The notes under the pieces were generated by a model that ran no database searches, had not been told where the DNA came from, and saw nothing but the letters and a program-made list of their open reading frames with translations. Below, piece after piece: positions 15,199 to 24,046 of a stretch of DNA of 64,000 nucleotides. The stretch spans positions 1 to 64,000 of the forward strand of contig NZ_JBDQZI010000003.1 in NCBI RefSeq assembly GCF_042920265.1. The letters run 5' to 3'. The number at the start of each line of letters is the position of its first letter. The stretch's first letter is position 1. The position numbers and the translations under genes are program-made. The DNA comes from Lysinibacillus_B sp042920265 (GTDB lineage: Bacteria; Bacillota; Bacilli; Bacillales_A; Planococcaceae).

Positions 15199-16785
15199 TT
15201 AAGCTAATGGGCCGCCTTTTTTCACGATTGCTTCGTCAACATTTGTGAATTTTTTGAAGTTATTGCTAAATAACTCAGCAAGCTCAGCTGCTTTTTTATC
15301 GTATGCTGCTTTGTCAGCCCAAGCATCACGTGGGTTTAATACTTCTGTTGGAACGCCTTCAACAGCTACAGGGATGTTTAATCCGAATACGCCATCTTGA
15401 ATTGTTTCCACATCGTTTAATTTACCTTCGATAGCAGCGCGAACCATTGCACGTGTGTAAGAAAGCTTCATACGAGAACCTACGCCGTACTCGCCACCAG
15501 TCCAGCCAGTGTTTACTAAGAATACTTGTGAACCGTGCTCGTCAATTTTCTTCCCTAGCTGATCAGCATACACTGTTGCTGGAAGTGGTAAGAATGGAGA
15601 ACCGAAGCACGTAGAGAATACTGGTTCTGGCTCTGTTACGCCACGCTCTGTACCAGCTAATTTTGAAGTGAAACCACTTAAGAAGTGATACATTGCTTGC
15701 TCTTTTGTTAATTTAGAGATTGGAGGTAACACACCGAAAGCATCCGCAGTTAAGAATACGATTGTTTTTGGGTGACCTGCAACAGATGGTGTTACGATAT
15801 TTTCAATGTAGTCGATTGGATACGCTACACGAGTGTTTTCAGTTAATGAGCCGTCATCGTAGTCACATACACGTGTTTCTGGATCAACTACTACGTTTTC
15901 TAAAACAGCACCGAATTTAATAGCGTTGTAAATTTCTGGCTCTTTTTCGGCAGAAAGGTTGATTGTTTTTGCATAACATCCGCCTTCGATGTTGAATACA
16001 CCATTGTCAGACCAACCGTGCTCATCATCACCGATTAATTTGCGGTCAGCGTCAGCTGATAAAGTTGTTTTACCAGTACCAGATAAACCAAAGAATAATG
16101 CTACGTCGCCAGCTTCACCAACGTTTGCAGAACAGTGCATTGGGAAGATACCTTGCTCCGGTAATAAGTAGTTCATAATACCGAAGATGGATTTTTTCAT
16201 TTCACCAGCATACTCCGTACCACCGATTAAAATGATTTTCTTTTCCATTGACGTAATGATGAAAGTCTCAGATTGTGTACCATCAACAGCAGGATCAGCT
16301 TTGAAAGATGGAGCTGAAACGATTGTGAAATCAGCTACATGAGCAGCTAATTCTTCAGCTGTTGGACGGATGAATAATTGATGACAGAAAAGATTATGCC
16401 AAGCATACTCGTTTACAACTTGAATTGATAGCTGAGAGTCTTTGTCAGCTCCTGCAAATCCTTTGAATACGAATAACTCGTCTTTCTCTTTTAAGTAGTT
16501 AACCACTTTTACGTATAGGTTGTCGAAAATTTCAGCTGAAATCGGTTGGTTTACTTTTCCCCAATCAATTTTATCCTTTGAACCTTCTTCTTCGACCATA
16601 TACTTATCTTTAGGTGAACGACCTGTATATTTACCAGTTTCAGCACGTAATGCGCCGTCAACTGTTAATGTAGCTTCACCGCGTGAAGTTGCTTTTTCAA
16701 CTAATTGTGGTACAGAAAGTTGTACTTGTACATTTGTCCCGCTTAATAAATCCTTCAGTTCGTTGTTGATTTCTACTGAATTCAT
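15199..16785 (-). CDS. pckA: Phosphoenolpyruvate carboxykinase (ATP) PckA
   Basis: 528 residues, the normal length for the ATP-dependent enzyme, which converts oxaloacetate and ATP to phosphoenolpyruvate in gluconeogenesis. The kinase loop G233LSGTGKT240 is followed by LIGDDEHGW (metal site); FPMHCSANVGE and TGRSPKDKY are also family signatures. ATG 16785 has AAGGATGG upstream. It diverges from metK across the S-box region, as in B. subtilis. Confidence 0.97.
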   Translation of the reverse strand: MNSVEINNELKDLLSGTNVQVQLSVPQLVEKATSRGEATLTVDGALRAETGKYTGRSPKDKYMVEEEGSKDKIDWGKVNQPISAEIFDNLYVKVVNYLKEKDELFVFKGFAGADKDSQLSIQVVNEYAWHNLFCHQLFIRPTAEELAAHVADFTIVSAPSFKADPAVDGTQSETFIITSMEKKIILIGGTEYAGEMKKSIFGIMNYLLPEQGIFPMHCSANVGEAGDVALFFGLSGTGKTTLSADADRKLIGDDEHGWSDNGVFNIEGGCYAKTINLSAEKEPEIYNAIKFGAVLENVVVDPETRVCDYDDGSLTENTRVAYPIDYIENIVTPSVAGHPKTIVFLTADAFGVLPPISKLTKEQAMYHFLSGFTSKLAGTERGVTEPEPVFSTCFGSPFLPLPATVYADQLGKKIDEHGSQVFLVNTGWTGGEYGVGSRMKLSYTRAMVRAAIEGKLNDVETIQDGVFGLNIPVAVEGVPTEVLNPRDAWADKAAYDKKAAELAELFSNNFKKFTNVDEAIVKKGGPLA

Positions 16786-16939
16786 CGATTAAATACCATC
16801 CTTTTTTATATAGTTCCCTTAGATAAGGGCAGTTTATTCTTAATTCAAAAATAGTATAACACATTGCTTTTAATAATCTATACTAATTCTTAATTTATTT
16901 TGTGAATTTTTTATAATTCCTAAAACGATTATAAAACGT

Positions 16940-16968
16940 TTGACATAATAAAACAAATTTCGTAATAT
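16940..16968 (+). promoter_or_regulatory. Promoter of the S-box/metK transcript
   Basis: TTGACA (16940-16945), 17 bp, TAATAT (16963-16968): a near-consensus SigA promoter about 17 bases before the riboswitch. Confidence 0.85.
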
Positions 16969-16984
16969 GGGAAATTGAACGGAT

Positions 16985-17105
16985 ACTCTTATCCCGAGTT
17001 GGTGGAGGGTCAAGGCCCGATGAAGCCCGGCAACCTGCAATACGTATAAACGTAACGTGTTGGTGCCAACCTGATGCAAGGACATATTCCTTGAACGATA
17101 AGAGT
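16985..17105 (+). ncRNA. SAM-I (S-box) riboswitch
   Basis: The P1 arms tactcttatc and gataagagt (16984-16993, 17097-17106) enclose the S-box core: cccgagttggtggaggg, gggcccgatgaagcccgg-type segments, ggcaacctgc, ggtgccaac and ctgatgcaaggac. S-adenosylmethionine binding stabilises P1 and turns metK off. Its position upstream of SAM synthetase fits feedback control. Confidence 0.96.
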
Positions 17106-17127
17106 GAAAGGTAACGAAAAGTTAATT

Positions 17128-17162
17128 CCTTTCGCTCGCTGAATGAGTGAAAGGGTTTTTTG
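17128..17162 (+). terminator. S-box expression-platform terminator
   Basis: Stem 17128-17137 with 17145-17154, then a T run. The 3' arm (gagtgaaagg) is repeated exactly at 17102-17111, the 3' side of P1, which can pair with the 5' terminator arm as antiterminator when SAM is absent. Confidence 0.92.
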
Positions 17163-17341
17163 TTTTTATAAGAAAAAATTCAGTATATGGAATTTTTTCA
17201 TTATTATAATGCTTTTCTAAATCCTCGTGTAAAAGTTAGCAACGGGCTTGAGTTTCAATCCGTACGGGTAGACTTACATGGGTAATGAGTACCGTATCAA
17301 TATTGCGTCTTTGCGCAGGGCAATTATTAGGAGGAAAACAA

Positions 17342-18538
17342 ATGACAAACCGTCGACTGTTTACATCAGAAAGTGTAACAGAAGGGCATCCAGATAAAAT
17401 CTGTGACCAAATTTCAGATGCTATCTTAGATGCGATTTTAGCCGCAGATCCTAATGCACGTGTAGCGTGTGAAACGACTGTCACAACAGGACTTGTATTA
17501 GTATCTGGTGAGATTACAACTTCAACGTATGTTGATATTAAAGGCATTGTGCGTGATACAGTAGCAGAAATTGGCTACACACGTGGTAAGTACGGCTTCG
17601 ACGCTGAAAATTTAGCTGTATTAGTTGCAATTGGTGAACAATCACCTGACATTGCACAAGGTGTGGACCAAGCACTTGAAGCACGTGAAGGCTCAATGTC
17701 TGACGAAGAACTTGAAGCAATTGGTGCTGGTGACCAAGGTTTAATGTTTGGTTATGCATGCAATGAAACACCAGAGCTTATGCCGCTGCCAATTAGCTTA
17801 GCGCATAAATTAGCACGTCGCTTAACAGAAGTACGTAAATCTGGAGAGCTATCATATCTTCGTCCAGATGGTAAAACACAAGTAACTATAGAATATGATG
17901 AAAACAATACGCCTGTACGTGTGGATACAATTGTATTATCTACACAACACGATGAAGATATAACATTAGAGCAAATCCAAAAAGATGTAAAAGAACTTGT
18001 GATTCATGCAGTTGTACCGGCGGAGTTAATTGATGACAATACAAAATACTTCATCAACCCAACTGGTCGTTTCGTAATTGGCGGACCAAAAGGAGATGCT
18101 GGTTTAACAGGCCGTAAAATTATCGTGGATACATACGGTGGTTATGCTCGTCATGGTGGCGGTGCATTCTCTGGTAAGGATGCAACAAAAGTTGACCGTT
18201 CAGCAGCATATGCAGCGCGTTATGTAGCGAAAAATATTGTAGCAGCTGGTTTAGCAGATCGTGCAGAAGTACAACTTGCATACGCAATTGGCGTAGCGCG
18301 TCCAGTATCAATCGCAGTTGACACATTTGGCACAGGGAAAGTAGAAGAAAGTAAAATGGTAGAATGGGTACGCGAATTATTTGATTTACGCCCAGCAGGC
18401 ATTATTCAAATGCTTGATTTACGTCGTCCAATCTACAAGCAAACAGCGGCATATGGTCATTTCGGTCGTACAGATTTAGATGTACCATGGGAAAAAACAG
18501 ACAAAGCCGAGCTGTTACGCGAAAAAGCAGGATTATAA
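17342..18538 (+). CDS. metK: S-adenosylmethionine synthetase MetK
   Basis: 398 residues, making SAM from methionine and ATP. Motifs: FTSESVTEGHPDK (ATP/methionine), GAGDQGLMFGYA, GGPKGDAGLTGRKI and GGGAFSGKDATKVDRSAAY. An in-frame ATG at 17285 exists, but TAGGAGG directly before ATG 17342 and the usual protein length set the start. Expression is under the S-box leader; a hairpin at 18571 ends the transcript. Confidence 0.97.
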   Translation: MTNRRLFTSESVTEGHPDKICDQISDAILDAILAADPNARVACETTVTTGLVLVSGEITTSTYVDIKGIVRDTVAEIGYTRGKYGFDAENLAVLVAIGEQSPDIAQGVDQALEAREGSMSDEELEAIGAGDQGLMFGYACNETPELMPLPISLAHKLARRLTEVRKSGELSYLRPDGKTQVTIEYDENNTPVRVDTIVLSTQHDEDITLEQIQKDVKELVIHAVVPAELIDDNTKYFINPTGRFVIGGPKGDAGLTGRKIIVDTYGGYARHGGGAFSGKDATKVDRSAAYAARYVAKNIVAAGLADRAEVQLAYAIGVARPVSIAVDTFGTGKVEESKMVEWVRELFDLRPAGIIQMLDLRRPIYKQTAAYGHFGRTDLDVPWEKTDKAELLREKAGL

Positions 18539-18568
18539 ACCATACCATTTCTTTGCAGGGAATAAGGT

Positions 18569-18602
18569 AAAAGCCGTCACAAATGTGGCGGCTTGTTTTT
18601 AA
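18569..18602 (+). terminator. Terminator after metK
   Basis: Stem agccgtcac/tgtggcggct with a T run. Between here and 18876 I see only an imperfect 11-bp inverted repeat without T run (18686-18713) and the leader of the next gene. Confidence 0.82.
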
Positions 18603-18835
18603 TTTAAAGTGAAAAAGTTAGAGGTATTTATTATACAAATATTAAAATATGGTATAAGTTCTATTTAGTGGAGTGGTTGATAAAAGGGCCTTTCTCTATA
18701 AAGGCTCTTTCTAAGGAGTAGATGCTAAATTAGAAAATTTTCTATTTATATAAACAGATGCGGTAATTTGTCATTGCTATTATAAAATAACTAATAGTGT
18801 AAAAAATAAACAGGGTAAGGTTGGTAATGAACTAA

Positions 18836-18870
18836 GCTCTCCTTTATAATAGAGAGCATAGAAGGAGAGG
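18836..18870 (+). promoter_or_regulatory. Mutually exclusive hairpins over a ribosome site
   Basis: gctctc (18836-18841) can pair with gagagc (18852-18857). Alternatively ctctcctt (18837-18844) can pair with the ribosome site aaggagag (18862-18869) and hide it. The two folds share bases and cannot coexist. This is a possible RNA thermometer or protein-controlled switch for the next gene; function is inferred. Confidence 0.45.
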
Positions 18871-18875
18871 AAATT

Positions 18876-20408
18876 ATGAATATAAAAAAAATCGGCTTAA
18901 TACTAGCGACAGCAATTGTTTTAGTAGCTGCGATCATCTATGGTGGTACATATGGAACGGTTCAGCAAATCGAAATCGATAATACAGCCATTCAATTAGA
19001 AATTGACGGTTTTAAATTAAAAGAAGTGACAGTTTCTCAGGAAGAAAAAATTCATTCATCTGATCACACTTCTATCTATAAAGTAAGACAAGGTATTTTT
19101 CTAGCAGGGACATTAAAAATTGTCGAGAAAGTCATAGATAATGGCGATAAGGTCTTGTTTTTTGAGTTTATCAATGCGAGTGGCAAGCAAATGGATTTAC
19201 CAGTTACTTTAACGGTTAAAGGAACAGATCGCTATGATAAGTTCGATATGATGGCAAAGGCGTATGTATCCACAGATGAAGCTTATTGGGGAGATGTGAC
19301 GACCAATGTGAAAGGAATTTATAATGTATATACAGCAAATGATTTAACGAAATCAATGCTACTTTCCCATAACTATGTATCTAAAAAAGTTACTGAAGAA
19401 AATGATACTGGAAATGTTTCAAAAGTACGACAGTTAATAGAAGAAAATCAGTTTGGAGAAGTCGAGCAATTAGACGGAGCATTAGTCATTCCTTTCTCAA
19501 TGAAGACAACGGCTAAAAACGATATTTCGGAAAGTTGGATGATGATTTCAGCAGAGCCGCTTTTTGAAAATGAAAGTAATGCAACAGCATATAAAGAACA
19601 ATCGAATGCAGAGCAGCACAGCTCCATAAAATGGTTAACAATAAATGGTGCGATGTCAAAATTACATAAGGATACTGAGCCAGCTTTGGAAAATGTATAC
19701 GGCAGAAACGTATTCAATATGGCGAATGATGCGATTTTAGAGCGCTATCAAGAAACAGAAGAACGCTTCTACTACAATCTGTTAGTTGTTTTAGTGAATA
19801 AGCTAGTAGAGTATAAAGAATCGGGTAAGCAAGATGCATTTGTCACAGAGTATACAAGCGGTCTTTTAAAGGAACAGTATAATATACAAGCACCTTATAT
19901 TAATGCGCAAGAAAATGAAGTGATACATCAATTTTTATACGATACACAAGTTGTATTACAAGATGAGGCATTAAGTAGTGCCATGCTTGACTATGCGGAT
20001 TTTTTAGTTGCGCAGAGAGCTAGAGGAAATGTGATTCATACAAGAAATGGTTACTATATTACAGATTATATGGCGCTTCGGAAGAATGAAGAGGTGAAAA
20101 AATCACATGCTTCATTAAAACAGATCATTTCAAAAATGAATGTGTTATTTGAGGCTTATAAAGTAACGAATGATGAAAAATATAAAAAAGCAGCGGTTTC
20201 GATGTTAAATGGACTTGAAGATTTAGGGGACAGATGGGTTAACCCAGCAACGGGTGAACCATGGGGACAAACTACGTCAACATATGAATTCAGCGACAGT
20301 GAAGACAAACTCACTCAATCAGAAGCAATGAAGACCGTGGAATATTTAGAGGAACTAAATATCACATATAAAGGTGTTTTCAACGAATTAGTCAAAACAC
20401 TTCAATAA
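18876..20408 (+). CDS. Unrecognised membrane-anchored or secreted protein (510 aa)
   Basis: 510 residues. One N-terminal hydrophobic segment (about 6-24, LILATAIVLVAAIIYGG) without a lipobox, so a signal anchor or uncleaved signal. Residues 30-250 look beta-rich (IEIDNTAIQLEIDGFKLKEVTV). Residues 265-510 look helical and contain YYITDY and LEDLGDRWVNPATGEPW, faintly like the helical domain of glucuronyl C5-epimerase-type proteins; that resemblance is weak and I assign no function. AAGGAGAGG precedes the ATG. It stands alone between metK and a terminator at 20411. Confidence 0.8.
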   Translation: MNIKKIGLILATAIVLVAAIIYGGTYGTVQQIEIDNTAIQLEIDGFKLKEVTVSQEEKIHSSDHTSIYKVRQGIFLAGTLKIVEKVIDNGDKVLFFEFINASGKQMDLPVTLTVKGTDRYDKFDMMAKAYVSTDEAYWGDVTTNVKGIYNVYTANDLTKSMLLSHNYVSKKVTEENDTGNVSKVRQLIEENQFGEVEQLDGALVIPFSMKTTAKNDISESWMMISAEPLFENESNATAYKEQSNAEQHSSIKWLTINGAMSKLHKDTEPALENVYGRNVFNMANDAILERYQETEERFYYNLLVVLVNKLVEYKESGKQDAFVTEYTSGLLKEQYNIQAPYINAQENEVIHQFLYDTQVVLQDEALSSAMLDYADFLVAQRARGNVIHTRNGYYITDYMALRKNEEVKKSHASLKQIISKMNVLFEAYKVTNDEKYKKAAVSMLNGLEDLGDRWVNPATGEPWGQTTSTYEFSDSEDKLTQSEAMKTVEYLEELNITYKGVFNELVKTLQ

Positions 20409-20410
20409 AG

Positions 20411-20441
20411 AAATGGGCGTCCGTAAAACGCCCATTTTTTA
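20411..20441 (+). terminator. Terminator after the 510-aa gene
   Basis: Perfect stem aaatgggcgt/acgcccattt followed by T run. Confidence 0.9.
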
Positions 20442-20544
20442 TTTGGATATGTTACTATCTAGTCATTTGACCATTATTTAATGAATATTTAATAATTTTT
20501 TGATAAAATGAGACATATTAGTCTTTTATCATCTGTTCAATGTA

Positions 20545-21057
20545 TTATTTTTGAAGTGATTTATAGAACTGTCCTTTTTCAACGTATTCGCGAATAATGC
20601 GGTCCATATCTTCGCGATCTTCAGGCGTAATGTCACGCACGACTTTCGCAGGACGTCCCATCGCTAATGTATTTGGTGGGATTTTTTTGCCTGGAGGGAC
20701 TAAGCTACCGGCACCAATAAAAGCGCCTTCGCCAATTTCAGCACCATCTAAAATAATCGAACCCATGCCAATTAATGCGCGTTTACGTACAACACAGCCA
20801 TGTAATGTTACTTGATGGCCAATCGTTGCTTCATCTTCAATAATTAAAGGGTTGTTTGGGCTTTGGTGCAAGCAACTTAAGTCTTGGATACTTACACGAT
20901 TGCCAATAATAGTTGGCGCCACATCGCCCCGAATCGATGTATTAAACCAAATTGATGTTTCTGCTCCGATAGTAACGTCACCAGTAATCGTCACATAATC
21001 AGCAATAAATGCGGATGGGTCTATGTTCGGATTTTTATCTTTATAAGGGTAAATCAT
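20545..21057 (-). CDS. ytoA: Gamma-carbonic-anhydrase-like hexapeptide-repeat protein YtoA
   Basis: 170 residues of left-handed beta-helix built from repeats such as ITGDVTIGAETSIWFN, IGNRVSIQDLS and IIEDEATIGHQVTLHGC. Candidate metal His residues appear in CLHQ, IGHQV and LHGC. The family (YrdA/YtoA/CamH) forms zinc- or nickel-binding trimers; most lack a proven substrate. The start is ATG 21057: GAGGAG lies seven bases upstream, whereas ATG 21072 has that ribosome site inside its own coding frame. Confidence 0.9.
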   Translation of the reverse strand: MIYPYKDKNPNIDPSAFIADYVTITGDVTIGAETSIWFNTSIRGDVAPTIIGNRVSIQDLSCLHQSPNNPLIIEDEATIGHQVTLHGCVVRKRALIGMGSIILDGAEIGEGAFIGAGSLVPPGKKIPPNTLAMGRPAKVVRDITPEDREDMDRIIREYVEKGQFYKSLQK

Positions 21058-21129
21058 ATTCAATCTCCTCATTTCAAGCTAATATATATCATTATCGTAT
21101 CAAATATATGAAACGAAATAAATAAACTT

Positions 21130-21328
21130 TTGCACTTCTTTCAGTAGGTGTTCAAACACACTGAAAGAAGTGCAAGCCTCTGGCGGATGTCACGGATTCG
21201 GAATGGAGTTCTTAAGAGGAAGTCAGCTTAAAACCACCGCATCGTGCGGTAACAGCTGACTGACCCACATCCTGTGGGCCTTAAGCACAAAGCCGAATCC
21301 GGACGCAATTACGCCGAGGCGCAATTGG
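21130..21328. repeat. GC-rich nested multi-hairpin element, non-coding
   Basis: A 16-bp perfect hairpin (21130-21145 with 21160-21175, with an inner gtgt/acac) is followed by a fully nested fold: 21176-21185 with 21312-21320 (one bulge), 21193-21201 with 21293-21301 (9 bp), 21211-21216 with 21280-21285, 21221-21228 with 21254-21261, 21236-21241 with 21245-21250, and 21264-21269 with 21273-21278. The last two have three-base loops. No frame with a ribosome site covers it. It is richer in G and C than its surroundings. Candidate structured RNA or palindrome-rich mobile repeat. Confidence 0.7.
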
Positions 21329-21482
21329 TTAAGGCAAAAAAGTATGACTATTTTCTAGTTAAAGTGTGAGATAAGCATTCGTGTCGAATGAGGTTAGACA
21401 ATGGAGGTAGCGAAAATGATGGAGAAGCAGTTACTTTCACACTTTTTAAACATAATGAACGAGAGTTTTAGGAGGAAGTCCA

Positions 21483-22286
21483 ATGTGGAAATGGGAAGCT
21501 GAGGGGCAGCCGAAAGCGGTTGTTGCTATTTTTCATGGCGCTTATGAGCATTATGCATGGTATGCGTGGCTGATTGAAAAATTGCGCAGCACAGGATTTC
21601 ACGTTGTCATGGGAGATTTACCGGGGCATGGTGTACAAACAAAAAATCATCGCTATCATGATGAAGATTTTAGTGAGTACTACACATATGCAAAACAATT
21701 AGTAGAAGTCGCTCAGACCGATAATTTGCCGGTATTTATTATTGGAAATGGGCTGGGTGCTACAATTGCAGCACGTGCTGTATACCGCAATAAAGTGGAA
21801 TGTGCAGGTCTCATTATGGTGTCACCTTGGTTGCAACTAAAATTGGAACCAGGAAAACTATCCAAAGCGTTATCAAGTTTAAGTGCTATTACATCAAGTG
21901 TAAAGTTAACGCATGATATTACCCATAATCAATTAACACGTAATTTTGAAGTGTATGGTGAAATGAAGGATGAAATACCATTTAACACCGTTGTGACAGT
22001 AAAATGGTATCGTGAGCTTCAACAGTTATTAAAAATGTTAAAAGACCCTGAAGTAAAGATTTCTTCCATTCCATTACTTGTCATGACAGGTGGGCGTGAT
22101 AAAATTACAGATACAACTGCCTCTAGACAATGGCTTGTGCAACAAAATTCGAAAAGTTTCCAATTCAAAGAGTGGCCAGAATGCTTGAGTAGTTTATTTT
22201 TTGAGTTTGAACGGGAAGAAGTATTTTTATTAACAAAAGACTTTATGCATAATAGTCTGCGATCACTAGGCTATATTATTGATTAA
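21483..22286 (+). CDS. YtpA-like alpha/beta hydrolase homologue lacking catalytic residues
   Basis: 267 residues that align along their length with the YtpA phospholipase/monoglyceride-lipase family: IFHGAYEH, VVMGDLPGHG, NLPVFIIG, VKWYRELQ, IPLLVMTGGRDKITD. At the nucleophile elbow, where family members have GHSxGG, it reads G88-N-G90-L-G-A, so the Ser is Gly. Where the catalytic His stands (family YHEIFNE-like) it reads LSSLFFE. The acid Asp206 remains. It is probably not a hydrolase; a binding or regulatory role is inferred. TAGGAGG precedes the ATG. It lies next to ytoA, as ytpA does in B. subtilis. Confidence 0.85.
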   Translation: MWKWEAEGQPKAVVAIFHGAYEHYAWYAWLIEKLRSTGFHVVMGDLPGHGVQTKNHRYHDEDFSEYYTYAKQLVEVAQTDNLPVFIIGNGLGATIAARAVYRNKVECAGLIMVSPWLQLKLEPGKLSKALSSLSAITSSVKLTHDITHNQLTRNFEVYGEMKDEIPFNTVVTVKWYRELQQLLKMLKDPEVKISSIPLLVMTGGRDKITDTTASRQWLVQQNSKSFQFKEWPECLSSLFFEFEREEVFLLTKDFMHNSLRSLGYIID

Positions 22287-22290
22287 CTAT

Positions 22291-22327
22291 AAAAACGCAA
22301 TAGGGTGGGCCTATTGTGTTTTTTTTG
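22291..22327 (+). terminator. Terminator after the ytpA-like gene
   Basis: Stem acgcaatagg/cctattgtgt followed by a run of T. Confidence 0.9.
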
Positions 22328-22446
22328 TGTATTTAATTTCGGGATTAACTATTTTAAATTTTAAAAAAATTGGTTGAATGACCGTTCTTTTTGTAATATA
22401 GTGTATTTCAAACTAATAAACTATTTCAAAACAAAGGGGGTATTAT

Positions 22447-23994
22447 ATGGAAAGTATTGTTACCTTTTTGAACAATATTTTTTGGGGACCTTGGTTTATT
22501 TATGGAATCATGATAATCGGTCTTTTCTTCTCTATCATTACTCGATTCCTTCAAGTCCGTCATATTAAAGAAATGTTCGCGCTCATGTTTAAAGGGGAAA
22601 AATCGGAAAAAGGGATTTCCTCCTTCCAAGCATTATCTATTGCACTATCAGGCCGTGTAGGTACTGGTAATATTGCGGGTACTGCAACAGCCATCGGGAT
22701 GGGTGGCCCAGGTGCTGTGTTCTGGATGTGGGCAATTGCCTTTATTGGGGCAGCGACTGCGTACGTAGAGTCGACATTGGCGCAAATTTATAAAGAAGAG
22801 AAAGAAACTGAATATCGTGGTGGTCCAGCTTTCTATATTGAAAAAGGCATGGGGCAAAAGTGGTTTGCTATTATTTTTGCAGTAGCAGCATTACTAGCCA
22901 TGCTTGTTTTAATGCCTGGTGTTCAATCAAATGCGATTGCTGGGGCAATGAATAATGCATTCGGAATTGATAATTGGATTATTGGTCTAATTATTGCTAT
23001 TTTACTTGGGGTTATCATTATCGGTGGGGTTAAATCGATTGCGAATGCAGCACAAATCATTGTACCGTTTATGGCGTTAGCGTATATTTTAATGGCGATT
23101 GTCATTATTGTTATGAATATTGGCGAGGTACCAGGTGTCATTGCGCTTATTTTCTCAAGTGCATTTGGTGCTCAGGAAATATTTGGGGGTATTATCGGTT
23201 CTGCTATTGCTTGGGGCGTAAAGCGTGGTATTTATTCGAATGAAGCGGGTCAAGGGACAGGAGCGCACCCTGCAGCAGCTGCGGAAGTATCTCACCCAGC
23301 AAAGCAAGGGTTAGTACAGGCGGCATCGGTTTATATTGATACATTATTAATCTGTTCGGCTACGGCATTTATGATTTTATTTACAGGTATGTACAATGTA
23401 CACGATGAAAGTGCAGAAAAAATACCAGTAATGGTGGATGGTGAAGTGCATATGGTCAACGATGAGCCATATGAAATTTACCCAACACTTTTCACAGGTG
23501 AATTTGGTAAAGATGAATATACGGGCGATGCGCAAGTTTCTTATGCACAAACAATTAAAGAGGGTGCAGCATATACACAATCTGCCGTAGATGAAGCATT
23601 ACCAGGCTTTGGTGCACCATTCGTAGCGATTGCATTATTCTTCTTTGCTTTCACAACGATTATGGCGTACTACTATATCGCAGAAACAAACGTTGCCTAT
23701 CTACTCTCTGGTACGGCAGAAAAAATTGGGATTTGGATTGCGAAAATCGTCATTATCGCAACAGCGTTCTACGGTACTGTACGTACATCGGACTTAGCAT
23801 GGGCAATGGGCGATGTCGGGCTGGGCTTAATGGTATGGATTAACGTCATTGCTATCTTAATCATTATGAAACCAGCAATCATTGCATTAAAAGACTACGA
23901 GAAACAAAAGAAAGAAGGCAAAGACCCAGTATTTGATCCGATTAAATTAGGCATTAAAAATGCAACATTCTGGGAAAATCGAAATAAAAAATAA
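22447..23994 (+). CDS. Sodium:alanine/glycine symporter, AGCS family
   Basis: 515 residues with about ten membrane spans. Family signs: FQALSIALSGRVGTGNIAGTATAI near the N-terminus, GPGAVFWMW, EYRGGPAFYIEKGMGQKW, and the conserved GVKRGIYSNEAGQGTGAHPAAAAEV. It imports small amino acids with sodium across the cytoplasmic membrane. AAAGGGGG precedes the ATG and the gene stands alone between terminators. Members differ in preference among alanine, glycine and glutamine, which the sequence does not settle. Confidence 0.93.
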   Translation: MESIVTFLNNIFWGPWFIYGIMIIGLFFSIITRFLQVRHIKEMFALMFKGEKSEKGISSFQALSIALSGRVGTGNIAGTATAIGMGGPGAVFWMWAIAFIGAATAYVESTLAQIYKEEKETEYRGGPAFYIEKGMGQKWFAIIFAVAALLAMLVLMPGVQSNAIAGAMNNAFGIDNWIIGLIIAILLGVIIIGGVKSIANAAQIIVPFMALAYILMAIVIIVMNIGEVPGVIALIFSSAFGAQEIFGGIIGSAIAWGVKRGIYSNEAGQGTGAHPAAAAEVSHPAKQGLVQAASVYIDTLLICSATAFMILFTGMYNVHDESAEKIPVMVDGEVHMVNDEPYEIYPTLFTGEFGKDEYTGDAQVSYAQTIKEGAAYTQSAVDEALPGFGAPFVAIALFFFAFTTIMAYYYIAETNVAYLLSGTAEKIGIWIAKIVIIATAFYGTVRTSDLAWAMGDVGLGLMVWINVIAILIIMKPAIIALKDYEKQKKEGKDPVFDPIKLGIKNATFWENRNKK

Positions 23995-24001
23995 TAAAGT
24001 A

Positions 24002-24040
24002 AGAGCTGCTTCAAACCTTTTGAAGCAGCTCTTTATTTTA
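24002..24040 (+). terminator. Terminator after the AGCS symporter
   Basis: Stem agagctgcttca/tgaagcagctct followed by TTATTTTA. Confidence 0.9.
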
Positions 24041-24046
24041 TCGGCA

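Noticed and set aside
18686..18713. Inverted repeat aaagggccttt/aaaggctcttt as a terminator
   Set aside because: No T run follows and the metK terminator lies upstream at 18569.
21130..21175. The 16-bp hairpin as a plain terminator of ytoA or its neighbour
   Set aside because: No T run on the plus strand, and on the minus strand it lies upstream of ytoA, not after a gene.
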